From the NCBI RefSeq assembly GCF_001245615.1, contig NZ_CWKH01000001.1, positions 1,054,001 to 1,118,000 on the forward strand: DNA of 64,000 nt. The letters are read 5' to 3'. This stretch comes from Mycolicibacterium neworleansense. GTDB lineage: Bacteria; Actinomycetota; Actinomycetes; Mycobacteriales; Mycobacteriaceae. Below are positions 52,717-60,877 of the stretch, piece by piece. The notes beneath the pieces are model-generated. The model was given only the letters and a program-made list of their open reading frames with translations. It had not been told where the DNA came from and searched no databases. The stretch's first letter is position 1; each line of letters opens with the position of its first letter. Made by a program: the position numbers and the translations under genes.

Positions 52717-53139
52717 TCATTGACCGGCAACGGTATTGAGCGCATCGCGGACAGCGTCGGGAACGGGGCGCTTGGCCCAGTCGCTGGTCGACACCACGAC
52801 GTAGACGTTGCTCCCGCACACCCTTGGCTGCTCGTCGCCGGCGCTGTCGGTGCCCAGGACGGTGAAACCCAGCGTGAAGCTGGTGGTACCGATGCGCTCG
52901 CACCCCACCGCGATCCGCACCTTCTCCCGCCAGCGAACCGGTGCCCGAAAATCGATCTCGGTATGTACCACCTGCATATCGAGTTCACCGGCGATCAGAT
53001 CCGGATAGCTCACCCCGAGGTGGTCGAACAGCCCGGTGCAGGCCTCGTCGAACCAGGTGAGGTAGTGCCCGTTGAACACCACGCCCTGCTGGTCGATTTC
53101 GGCGTAACGCGGAACGATTCCGAAGCTGTACTGGGTCAC
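52717..53139 (-). CDS. Acyl-CoA thioesterase (YbgC/4HBT-type hotdog)
   Basis: A 140-residue single hotdog domain. EIDQQGVVFNGHYLTWFDEA holds the catalytic Asp of the YbgC group (usually DTDxxGVVY), and VHTEIDFRAPVRWREKVRIA the core strands. It hydrolyses CoA thioesters of short or medium acids. GTG 53139 is set by TTGGAG at seven bases; the longer frame to 53208 lacks it. It diverges from the PLP dehydratase gene. Confidence 0.87.
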   Translation of the reverse strand: MTQYSFGIVPRYAEIDQQGVVFNGHYLTWFDEACTGLFDHLGVSYPDLIAGELDMQVVHTEIDFRAPVRWREKVRIAVGCERIGTTSFTLGFTVLGTDSAGDEQPRVCGSNVYVVVSTSDWAKRPVPDAVRDALNTVAGQ

Positions 53140-53238
53140 GTGAACACTCCAAGGCCGGCGGGTCTGCGGCTCCACGCTAGTAGGCGACACGGCGCCCCGG
53201 GCTTTCACCGGTCCCGTCCGCAGGAGAGACTGGGAGTC

Positions 53239-54192
53239 GTGAAGCTGGTGACCATCGACGACATCGAGGCCGCCGCCCGGCGGATCGAGTCAGACATCGT
53301 GCGGACCCCGCTGCTGGCGGCCGGGTGGGGAGAGCCTGATCGCCCGTTGTGGCTCAAGCCCGAGAACCTGCAACCCATCGGAGCCTTCAAGATCCGCGGT
53401 GCTTTCAATGCGCTGGGCCGGCTCGGTCCCGAGGTCCGGGCCAGGGGAGTGGTGGCCTATTCCAGTGGCAATCACGCTCAGGCGGTGGCGTATGCGGCCG
53501 CCGCCTTCGGCGTGCCGGCCCACATCGTCATGCCCGAGGAAACTCCGAAGGTGAAGGTTCAGGCCACCCGCGGCCACGGAGCCCAGGTGGTGCTGTGTGG
53601 AGCCGGGCAGCGCGAATCGGTCGCCGCTGAGCTGGTCGAGAGCACCGGTGGTGTGCTCATACCACCCTTCGACCACCCCGACGTGATTGCCGGCCAAGGC
53701 ACCATCGGAGTGGAGATCGCAACGGATCTGCCCGATGTGGCCTCCGTGTTCATCCCGATCAGCGGTGGTGGGCTGGCCTCGGGAGTGGGCACCGCGATCC
53801 GTGCGTTGTGCCCGCAGGCCAGGATCTTCGGCGTCGAGCCAGAACTCGCCGCGGACACCGCCGAGGGGCTGGCGGCCGGCCACCGCGTGGACTGGTCTGT
53901 GGCGCAACGCAACCGGACCATCGCCGACGGGTTGCGTTCCACTCCGTCAGCGTTGACGTTCGCCCACCTGCAGCGGGTGATCGACGATGTCATCACGGTA
54001 ACCGAAGACCAGATCCGTTCGGCGGTAGCCGAACTCGCCCACCGTGCACACCTGGTCGCCGAACCCAGCGGCGCGGTGGCGTTGGCGGGCTACCGCAAGG
54101 CGGCGACACCGCCCGGGCCGGCCGTGGTGATCGTCTCAGGCGGCAACATCGAGCCGCCGGTGCTGGCCGAGATCCTGTCCGAACGTCAGTGA
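53239..54192 (+). CDS. PLP-dependent threonine/serine dehydratase or racemase
   Basis: A 317-residue fold-type II PLP enzyme. Lys in PIGAFKIRGAFNAL binds PLP, YSSGNHAQAVAYAAA and SGGGLASGVG line the cofactor. There is no C-terminal regulatory ACT domain, so it is catabolic-type threonine dehydratase, serine racemase or hydroxyaspartate dehydratase rather than biosynthetic IlvA. GTG 53239 fits a GGGAG site. It ends 7 bases inside the convergent peptide transporter gene. Confidence 0.9.
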   Translation: MKLVTIDDIEAAARRIESDIVRTPLLAAGWGEPDRPLWLKPENLQPIGAFKIRGAFNALGRLGPEVRARGVVAYSSGNHAQAVAYAAAAFGVPAHIVMPEETPKVKVQATRGHGAQVVLCGAGQRESVAAELVESTGGVLIPPFDHPDVIAGQGTIGVEIATDLPDVASVFIPISGGGLASGVGTAIRALCPQARIFGVEPELAADTAEGLAAGHRVDWSVAQRNRTIADGLRSTPSALTFAHLQRVIDDVITVTEDQIRSAVAELAHRAHLVAEPSGAVALAGYRKAATPPGPAVVIVSGGNIEPPVLAEILSERQ

Positions 54193-55643
54193 ACCCCTTC
54201 CATCAGCCGGCTGATCCGCGGTGACATCAGCAGGACGACGACACCGACGAGGATCGCCACCGCGCCGAGTATCCCGAAGTATGCGAACTCGTGCGCCGCA
54301 TCGTAGCGTTGCGCGAGCACTCCCGACATCGCCGTGCCGAGGCCGACCGAGAAGAAGAAGAGCGCCATCATCTGGGCTCGGAATACCTCTGGCGCAAGCT
54401 TTGTCGTCACCGAGAGGCCGATCGGCGACAGCAGGAGCTCGGACACCGCGAACACCACCATGATGCCGGCCACCAGTAGTGCGGGCACCACCCTGCCGGT
54501 GGTCGGTGCCATCGGCAGGAACAGCAGGAATGCCACGCCCATGCCGATCACCCCGTAGGCGAATTTGCGCGGAGTGGTCGGGGCGCGGTTGCCCAGCCGG
54601 GTCCACATGAGCGCGAACAACGGTGAGAGCAGGATGATCCATACGGGTTCGATCGACCCGATCCAGTTCGACGGTGCCCTCCAGCCGAACACCGACCAGT
54701 TGACCCGCTCGTCGGAATAGACCGCCAGCACCGTGAAGGTCTGCTGGAACAGTGACCAGAACACCGCGTTGGCGATGAACAGCGGGATGAATGCGCGCAC
54801 CCGGATACGTTCGATGTCGGACACTTTGGCGCTGGTCAGCATCACCGCGAAGTACAGCACCGACGCCACGACGATCACGCCGGTGGTGAACTGCGACAGG
54901 TTGGCCAGGTTGACCAGGTGCGTCATGAACAGTGCGGCCACGGCCACCACCAGTGCGACGACGATGCCGAAGACCTTGCCGATTGCTCGGCGCGGCAACG
55001 GGTTTGCCACGACGCGTCCGTGGTTCCCGAGATTGCGCCGGAACAGCACGTACTGCGTCAGCCCCAGCGCCATGCCGACGGCCGCGGTGCCGAACCCGTA
55101 GTGGAAGCCGACGTGGCTCTGCAGCAATCCGGTCGCCAGCGGTCCGATGAAGGCACCCAGGTTGATTCCCAGGTAGAACAGGGTGAAGCCACCGTCGGCG
55201 CGCGGGTCGTCCTGGGCGTAGAGCGTGCCCAGCAGGGACGACGCGTTGGCCTTGAGCGCACCGGATCCCAGGGCGATCAGGACGAGGCCGAACCCGACGC
55301 CGGCCAGCCCCGGAACGGCGGCCAGTGCGATGTGGCCGGCCATCACGCCCCCCCCGCCGTAGAACACCGTGCGTTCCATGCCCAGCAGCCGATCGGCGAC
55401 CCAGCCGCCCAGGACGGTGGACAGGTACACGAGTCCGCCGTAGGCGCCGACGATGCCGGTTGCGGTGCTCTTCGGTAACCCCAGGCCTCCGTCGGCGGCC
55501 GTGTAGTACAGGTAGTAGCCCAGGATGGTGAGCATCCCGTAGAACGAGAAGCGCTCCCACAACTCCACCCCGAACAGGTTGGCCAGCCCGATGGGATGGC
55601 CGAAGAACGCGCGGTGGCGTGGAGAATCTCGCACTTGCTGCAT
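54186..55643 (-). CDS. POT/PTR2-family proton-dependent peptide transporter
   Basis: A 485-residue transporter of di- and tripeptides with 14 helices. FGVELWERFSFYGM carries the conserved ExxER proton/substrate motif, GGWVADRLLGMERTVFYGG the PTR2 loop motif, and GSGALKANASSLLG the second PTR2 signature. The early ATG 55643 (MQQVRDSPRHRAFFGHPIG) is typical; frames beyond it lack family features. The 215 bases upstream hold the divergent promoters of this gene and the DUF7159 gene, with no site I recognise. Confidence 0.92.
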   Translation of the reverse strand: MQQVRDSPRHRAFFGHPIGLANLFGVELWERFSFYGMLTILGYYLYYTAADGGLGLPKSTATGIVGAYGGLVYLSTVLGGWVADRLLGMERTVFYGGGGVMAGHIALAAVPGLAGVGFGLVLIALGSGALKANASSLLGTLYAQDDPRADGGFTLFYLGINLGAFIGPLATGLLQSHVGFHYGFGTAAVGMALGLTQYVLFRRNLGNHGRVVANPLPRRAIGKVFGIVVALVVAVAALFMTHLVNLANLSQFTTGVIVVASVLYFAVMLTSAKVSDIERIRVRAFIPLFIANAVFWSLFQQTFTVLAVYSDERVNWSVFGWRAPSNWIGSIEPVWIILLSPLFALMWTRLGNRAPTTPRKFAYGVIGMGVAFLLFLPMAPTTGRVVPALLVAGIMVVFAVSELLLSPIGLSVTTKLAPEVFRAQMMALFFFSVGLGTAMSGVLAQRYDAAHEFAYFGILGAVAILVGVVVLLMSPRISRLMEGVH

Positions 55644-55855
55644 GGGCCGTAACCTTGCCACGCAAACAGCCCGCGGGCCGGATTTCGCCTTCGGCGATGG
55701 CAAACCGATACGTCGTTGTGTACTGGGTGTTCTGCGGCACAGCACATTTCGTACCCCTTGGGTGCCGGCGCATCGGCGGTGCAGGGGAGAGAAGCGATAC
55801 TGCCACCCGGTAATGTCACCGTGAAACGTAAGGACGACGGCCACACTTTTCGGGG

Positions 55856-57277
55856 GTGCATGTGGACGCGGTGCTCGGTGTTTCGTTGACACCGTCCACC
55901 GTCGGTCTGGTCCTGGTCGAGGGCAGCGAGGCCGACGGGGCGACCGTCGACCATGACGCCTTCGACATCCGCGGCCTGGCGCCCGCGCGAACCGATGACA
56001 TCTGCGCCGACGTGGTCAAGGCGGTTGGTCGTGCCGAAAGGGTTGCGGCAGAACGTGGTCTGCGGCTGACGACGATCGGTGTCACCTGGAGTTCGGGGGC
56101 GGCTGCCGAGGCCGCGGTGTTGCTGAAGAAATTCGAAGAAGCCGGATTCGGCCAGGTGGTGCCACTGCGGTTGCCCCAAGCGACCGACGCATTGGCGCGA
56201 CGGGTCGCCGGCATCGTCGGTTTCGACACCACGGCGGTATGCGTCCTGGAACCCGATGTCGTGCAGGCGATGACGGTGGGCGGAAGCGATCCGGTGCAGA
56301 CCTCGGTGAGCCGGGGCATCGAGACGGTGGCCGGCCTGACCGCCTGGTTGTCCGACATCTTCGAGGCGGCTGATCCGCGGCCGGATGCGCTGGTGGTCGT
56401 GGGATCCGCCGTTGACCTGGACTCCGTGCTGCCGAAATTGGAGCAGGCACTGCAGGTGCCGGTTTTCACACCTGCTGAACCCGGACTGCCGTTGGCCAGA
56501 GGCGCCGCGCTGGCCTCGGCGCGACGGGGCCGCCGCGCAGCCGAGGACGGCGTGGCCCCGACTGGTTGGCGCTGGCCCGCTACACAATTGACGCCGTTGG
56601 CGATATTGGTCGGCGGAGTCCTGGCTTTCGGCGTCTCGCTGGCGCTGGCCATCGGGCAGCAGTTGCTGCCCGGTTCAGAGCCGACTCCACACCGGAGCAC
56701 GCGTCCGGTGGTGAGTACGTCGGGTGACTCGGCCTCGGTGCAACAGACCTCCGCGGTCCCGCTACCGTCTGCCCCGGCGGCCGAAGTCCCGCCCGTTCTC
56801 GAACCCGTGGTTCAGGACGCCGGACCGGGACACACCGGCGATCAGGGTGTTCCAGCCGCACCCGAGCCCGTACCGGTGCCGGGCGAGCAACTCGTGCCTC
56901 CTGGCCCTGAGCAGTTGGGTGTCCCACCGGAACTGTCAGCGCCGGTGCCCGAGCAGATTCCCGGTGCACCACCGCCCGAGGCGGGACTACAGCCGCCGGG
57001 AGAGCCTGCGGTGTCTGCGGCGCCGTCTCCGACAGCGGAAACGCCGCCGCCTCCGGCCCCCGAGGTTGCGCCCCCACCGCCTGCACCGCCTCCACCGAGT
57101 GCGGCGCAAGAGGCGGCACCGATACAGCAGACGGCCGCGCAGGCTCCAGCACCCGAGGCGGTGCCGCCCGCACCGGAGCCGGTCGCACCCGCACCCGTAC
57201 CCGAGCCGGTGCCGCCCGCACCGGAGGTGGTCGCGCCCGCGCCCGAATCGCAGGCACCGATTCCCCCCACTCCCTGA
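55856..57277 (+). CDS. DUF7159-type membrane protein with long Pro/Ala-rich tail
   Basis: A 473-residue protein. Residues 1-230 form a soluble actin-like or hexokinase-like domain (DAVLGVSLTPSTVGLVLVEG, then PDALVVVGSAVDLDSV) known in mycobacteria as DUF7159. A membrane helix follows near 245-265 (LTPLAILVGGVLAFGVSLAL). The remaining 200 residues are almost only Pro, Ala, Glu, Val, with repeats such as PAPEPVAPAP and PVPEPVPPAP, and would reach through the cell wall. GTG 55856 or GTG 55862 may be the start. Function unknown. Confidence 0.78.
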   Translation: MHVDAVLGVSLTPSTVGLVLVEGSEADGATVDHDAFDIRGLAPARTDDICADVVKAVGRAERVAAERGLRLTTIGVTWSSGAAAEAAVLLKKFEEAGFGQVVPLRLPQATDALARRVAGIVGFDTTAVCVLEPDVVQAMTVGGSDPVQTSVSRGIETVAGLTAWLSDIFEAADPRPDALVVVGSAVDLDSVLPKLEQALQVPVFTPAEPGLPLARGAALASARRGRRAAEDGVAPTGWRWPATQLTPLAILVGGVLAFGVSLALAIGQQLLPGSEPTPHRSTRPVVSTSGDSASVQQTSAVPLPSAPAAEVPPVLEPVVQDAGPGHTGDQGVPAAPEPVPVPGEQLVPPGPEQLGVPPELSAPVPEQIPGAPPPEAGLQPPGEPAVSAAPSPTAETPPPPAPEVAPPPPAPPPPSAAQEAAPIQQTAAQAPAPEAVPPAPEPVAPAPVPEPVPPAPEVVAPAPESQAPIPPTP

Positions 57278-57452
57278 GCTCTGTGACGTTGCTGAGGCGG
57301 GCGTAGGGCACCGATGCTTGCGGTGAAACGTTCTGACATGCCGTGTCGATGTGTTCACCATGGGCAACTGTTCGCGCTACCGCCGCCACCGTTCTTCCGC
57401 CGTCACGCTGCGCCTAAAAGGTGCAGTCCCGGTGAGCACCTACACTGGTGGA

Positions 57453-58232
57453 ATGCTGAGCGCCCCATCGACGTCCTCCGGAACCATTCGAGCGTCGATA
57501 CTGAAAGTGTTTGCGGCGATTGGTGTGGCCACCTTGGCCGCTGCGAGCACGGTCAACGTCGCATCGGCCGCAGTGAGCACGCCGGAGCCGGCAGCGACGA
57601 TCGAGCCTGCCGCGGGTTCGGTGGTCGGTGTCGCGATGCCGCTGACGGTGACTTTCGACAGCCCGGTGACCGATCGGGGCGCGGCGCAGCGCAGTCTGCG
57701 GATCAGCTCACCGGACACCCCGACGGGCAAGTTCACCTGGCTCAGTGACGATGTGATGCAGTGGAAGCCGGACCAGTTGTGGCCCGCTCATTCAAAGATC
57801 TCGGTCACCGCGGGCGGTGCGAAGACCAGCTTTGAGACCGGGGCCGAGGTGCTCGGGGTCGCCGACATCAGTGCCCACACCTTCACCGTCAGCATCGATG
57901 GTGTGGTCGCTCGCACGATGCCCGCGTCGATGGGCAAGCCCAAGTTCCCGACTCCGATCGGTACCTTCAGCGCACTGGGCAAAGAGCCTGTCGTGGTGAT
58001 GGATTCACGCACGATCGGAATTCCGCTGAGCGACCCCGAGGGCTACAAGCTGACCGTCTACGACGCGGTCCGCGTGACCTGGGGAGGGGTCTATGTGCAC
58101 GGAGCGCCCTGGTCGGTGGGATCGCAGGGATACTCCAACGTCAGCCACGGCTGCATCAATTTGAGCCCCGACAATGCCGATTGGTACTTCAACACGGTGA
58201 GCGTGGGCGATCCTATTGTGGTGCAGGCATAG
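57453..58232 (+). CDS. L,D-transpeptidase (YkuD domain)
   Basis: A 259-residue exported enzyme that makes 3-3 cross-links in peptidoglycan. A signal sequence near residues 14-38, an immunoglobulin-like domain (IEPAAGSVVGVAMPLTVTF to GGAKTSFETG), and the YkuD domain with VYVHGAPW and SHGCINLSPDNADWY, the His and Cys of the active site. ATG 57453 is the start, after GGTGG. One Ig domain places it with LdtMt1-like enzymes rather than LdtMt2. Overlaps the convergent hydroxylase gene by 20 bases. Confidence 0.93.
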   Translation: MLSAPSTSSGTIRASILKVFAAIGVATLAAASTVNVASAAVSTPEPAATIEPAAGSVVGVAMPLTVTFDSPVTDRGAAQRSLRISSPDTPTGKFTWLSDDVMQWKPDQLWPAHSKISVTAGGAKTSFETGAEVLGVADISAHTFTVSIDGVVARTMPASMGKPKFPTPIGTFSALGKEPVVVMDSRTIGIPLSDPEGYKLTVYDAVRVTWGGVYVHGAPWSVGSQGYSNVSHGCINLSPDNADWYFNTVSVGDPIVVQA

Positions 58233-58869
58233 CCGCGTGCAGGTTCTTCGACGTCGGTGAGGTCGGTACCGTCGCCGGGTCGGGGTAGGTGCCCAGGGCC
58301 CGGTCGGCGGTTCCGGCGGTGGTGACCGTGAACCAGTAGTGCTCGTTCTTGTAGTGGTGCTGCCGGTGGTTGCGCCAAACTGCCCGGTAAATACGGGTTT
58401 TCGGCTTGTAGTCGCTGTGGATCAGGTAGTGGCACCACTCGTAGGACAGACCCAGCACGGTCAGCACCGACAGGAACGTCAGCCCCAGGCCCAGTCGGGG
58501 GAACGCCAGCAGACCGACGGCCGTTGCGACGGGCAGGATCCACAGCAGCGCCCGCCACGGTATGAAGATCAGCGGGATGTCACGCGGGTCGATGTGGTGC
58601 AGGCGGTGGTCGCGTGCCAGCAGTGAATCCAGGGTGATGGGCCCCAACCGCCTTGGCTTCCAGTGCAGTACGAACACATGAACCAGCCATTCGAAGAACG
58701 GGAACGCCGCGAGCATCACCGCGGGCACCAGCGCGTCGGTGAGTTGCCAGTCCCCGACGGCGCCCCGGGCCACGACGCTGACGATCAGTGCGGTGCCGAT
58801 CATCCAGGGGGAGGGGTGCCTGAGGAATTCTCGTGCGGCGTCGCCCAATGTGAATGCGTTGCGCGTCAT
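58213..58869 (-). CDS. Fatty-acid hydroxylase/sterol desaturase-family membrane enzyme
   Basis: A 218-residue integral membrane diiron enzyme. Its His clusters are [35 protein letters not shown] and [14 protein letters not shown], all needed for iron binding, amid four helices. Relatives hydroxylate or desaturate fatty acids or sterols; substrate unknown. Its ATG overlaps the stop of the FadR-type regulator gene by 4 bases (ATGA), so it is likely controlled by it. Confidence 0.88.
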   Translation of the reverse strand: MTRNAFTLGDAAREFLRHPSPWMIGTALIVSVVARGAVGDWQLTDALVPAVMLAAFPFFEWLVHVFVLHWKPRRLGPITLDSLLARDHRLHHIDPRDIPLIFIPWRALLWILPVATAVGLLAFPRLGLGLTFLSVLTVLGLSYEWCHYLIHSDYKPKTRIYRAVWRNHRQHHYKNEHYWFTVTTAGTADRALGTYPDPATVPTSPTSKNLHAAMPAPQ

Positions 58870-59588
58870 CGGGTTTCCTCCAGGGCATCCAGGGCGCCCA
58901 TCAGCGCGACTGTGGCGGGCTCCAGCAGGTCTCGGGCGGCGTGGCGGGCAGCTGCCGGGTCACCAGCTCCGATGGCCGCGACGATCCGCCGATAGGCGTC
59001 GGGACGGCCGACCTCGGCGGCCATCATGGTCGCCAGCGCCGGGAGTGCGGGCTCATAGGTCTGCCGAAGGGTGTTGTACATCAAGCGGAATGCGATGGAA
59101 TCGGCGCCGTCGACGATCAGGTCCCAGAACGCGAGTGCCTGGCGTTGCTGCTCCACCGGATCCGGTTCGGCGGCCAGCGCGTCCACGGTGTGGCCGAGTT
59201 GTGTGATCAGTTCCGCCGGGGCGCGCTCGGCGGCGAGTTCGGCAACCTTGGGGCCGTTGTGCAGTCGGGTTTCCAGGATACTGCGGACCACGCTCACGTC
59301 GAGTTCCCCTGCGCGCAAAAGCAATCGGGGGAGAAGGTCCAGGCCGGCGTGCTTGCGGAAGTCCCGGACGGTGGTCGAGTCACCTTGCCGGACCTCGACC
59401 AGGCCGGCCTCGGTGAGCCGCTTGATCGCCTCACGCACGGCCGGGCGGGACACCCCGAGTACCTCGGCCAGGCGGCGTTCGCTGGGCAGCGGTTCGCCGG
59501 GCTGCATCTGGCCGCTGAGCACTTCGGAGACGATCTGCTCGAAGACGTCCTCGGGTACGGATCGGCGATTCACCGGTTGTAGGGCCAT
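58866..59588 (-). CDS. GntR/FadR-family transcription regulator
   Basis: A 240-residue regulator with an N-terminal winged helix ([20 protein letters not shown], then [19 protein letters not shown]) and a C-terminal all-helical FCD-type ligand domain ([20 protein letters not shown]). FadR-type regulators usually sense organic acids or acyl-CoA. It is coupled to the hydroxylase gene, and an exact TGGT-N3-ACCA operator lies 36 bases before its start, pointing to autoregulation. Confidence 0.9.
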   Translation of the reverse strand: MALQPVNRRSVPEDVFEQIVSEVLSGQMQPGEPLPSERRLAEVLGVSRPAVREAIKRLTEAGLVEVRQGDSTTVRDFRKHAGLDLLPRLLLRAGELDVSVVRSILETRLHNGPKVAELAAERAPAELITQLGHTVDALAAEPDPVEQQRQALAFWDLIVDGADSIAFRLMYNTLRQTYEPALPALATMMAAEVGRPDAYRRIVAAIGAGDPAAARHAARDLLEPATVALMGALDALEETR

Positions 59589-59624
59589 ACCCCCATGGTG
59601 CCCATCTGGCGGTCAGAGGTCAAG

Positions 59625-59635
59625 TGGTAAGACCA
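59625..59635. promoter_or_regulatory. GntR/FadR-type operator
   Basis: TGGTAAGACCA is a perfect TGGT-N3-ACCA dyad, the usual FadR-subfamily operator, within AGTGGTAAGACCAGT, 36 bases before the regulator ATG and 4 bases after the XRE gene stop side. Confidence 0.7.
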
Positions 59636-59639
59636 GTGT

Positions 59640-60413
59640 TCAGTGCAAGGCTGCTGCGGTCGGTGCGTCCGCGGGCAGAAACGCCTCGATGCTCAGTTCG
59701 GCTGCGGTCAGGTCGAGCGCGGTGCCGAAGGTGGTGACGGTGCTCAGGAAGGTCAGCAAGGTGCCGTCGGGTGCGGTCATCTCCAGTGGCACGACCACGC
59801 CGCCGAGATCGCGGACCGGTTCCATGCCTCCCGGGTAGGCCTCGACCTCGGTGAGAAGATCGGTCAGTTCGGCCGAGCCGCTCACGGTGACCTCGCGGCG
59901 CAGCCGGCTGATCAGGTGGTGGCGCCATTCCGCCAGGTTCCGGATGCGCGGCGCCATGCCCTCGGGATGCAGGGTGATCCGCAGTGCATTGGGCTGCGTC
60001 AGCAGGTGGGGCGCAACGCCGTCCAGCATGACGGCGGTTCCGGCATTGGCCTGCAGCAGGTTCCAGGTGCGATCGACGACCACGCAGGGAAATGGATTGT
60101 AGGCGTCCAGCACTCGGGTCACGCCGTCGCGTACGGCCGTCATCTCCGGATCTTCCAGCGTTCGTTCGGCGTAGACCGGCGCCAGTCCGGCCGCCAGCAG
60201 CAGTTGGTTCTGGTCGCGCAGCGGCACCTCCAGCGCCTCGGCGAGGCGCAGCACCATGGCGCGGCTGGGCACCGACCGCCCGGTCTCGATGAAGCTGAGG
60301 TGGCGTGCCGAAACGTCGGCCTCGATGGCCAGATCGAGTTGGCTGATGCGACGGCGTAACCGCCAGTCGCGCATCAGTGAGCCGATCGGTGTCTGGGTCG
60401 TCGCACTCGTCAC
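59640..60413 (-). CDS. XRE-family regulator with MmyB-like ligand domain
   Basis: A 257-residue regulator. The helix-turn-helix is RISQLDLAIEADVSARHLSF with IETGRSVPSRAMVLRLAEAL, the usual MmyB/DUF-type N-terminus. The rest, with RTWNLLQANAGTAVMLDG and NLAEWRHHLISRLRRE, is the PAS-like MmyB domain, thought to bind fatty acids or other ligands. GTG 60413 is preferred, with GTG 60416 also possible. A 9-bp inverted repeat (60455-60481) in the shared region with the divergent membrane gene is a candidate operator. Confidence 0.88.
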   Translation of the reverse strand: MTSATTQTPIGSLMRDWRLRRRISQLDLAIEADVSARHLSFIETGRSVPSRAMVLRLAEALEVPLRDQNQLLLAAGLAPVYAERTLEDPEMTAVRDGVTRVLDAYNPFPCVVVDRTWNLLQANAGTAVMLDGVAPHLLTQPNALRITLHPEGMAPRIRNLAEWRHHLISRLRREVTVSGSAELTDLLTEVEAYPGGMEPVRDLGGVVVPLEMTAPDGTLLTFLSTVTTFGTALDLTAAELSIEAFLPADAPTAAALH

Positions 60414-60454
60414 CACCCGAGTCTCACCCAGCTGGGGCGAGATAACCACTACTT

Positions 60455-60481
60455 CAGGGGTAATTGCGACCGTTACCCCTG
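60455..60481. promoter_or_regulatory. 9-bp perfect inverted repeat (candidate XRE operator)
   Basis: CAGGGGTAA (60455-60463) and TTACCCCTG (60473-60481) flank 9 bases, between the divergent XRE regulator and the membrane gene. Arm and spacing suit a dimeric regulator. Confidence 0.6.
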
Positions 60482-60520
60482 CCGGGCCACCGTGGAGGGG
60501 ACCCCGTTAAGGAGGCAGAA

Positions 60521-60877
60521 ATGAAAGAGCCGTTTCAGTCGTCCCCGTCGATTCCACGTTGGCTGCATTTCGTGATGGCCGCCGACCGTGCCGGGTCGGC
60601 GGCCTACGTCGGGTTCGGTTTCTTCTTCGCTCCGGTGCTCGCGTGGGCATCGCCGTGGCCGGTGGTGACAGCGGTGCTGTGGATCGTGATCGCGGTCGCC
60701 GGACTGTGGCTCGGGCTGCTGGGCATTGCGATGGCAACCGGTCTGGCGATCGTGCTGCGGTCCAATAGCGAGATCCCGGAAGACTATTGGCGGTCCATCA
60801 TCGATTATCCGAAACCCGATGCGGCACGGAAGACTTCCCCTCAGCGCCGGTGCGGTAATCAACCTGCCAGTGTTTGA
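60521..60877 (+). CDS. Small membrane protein opposite the XRE regulator
   Basis: A 118-residue protein. It has two to three helices (AAYVGFGFFFAPVLAWASPW, VTAVLWIVIAVAGLWLGLLG, then IAMATGLAIVLR) and a soluble tail with YWRSIIDYP. AAGGAGG six bases before fixes ATG 60521. No known family. Its promoter holds the 9-bp dyad shared with the XRE gene, so it is probably that regulator's target. Its last 80 bases overlap the convergent P450 gene. Confidence 0.7.
   Translation: MKEPFQSSPSIPRWLHFVMAADRAGSAAYVGFGFFFAPVLAWASPWPVVTAVLWIVIAVAGLWLGLLGIAMATGLAIVLRSNSEIPEDYWRSIIDYPKPDAARKTSPQRRCGNQPASV

Noticed and set aside
54136..55806. A 556-codon minus-strand frame overlapping the peptide transporter
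   Set aside because: It is a second frame of the same strand with Arg/Gly-rich translation; the transporter motifs are all in the other frame.
57040..57275. Pro-Ala-Glu-Val repeats as a DNA tandem repeat or frameshift artefact
   Set aside because: The frame is open to a clean stop and the repeats are imperfect, consistent with a real low-complexity protein tail.
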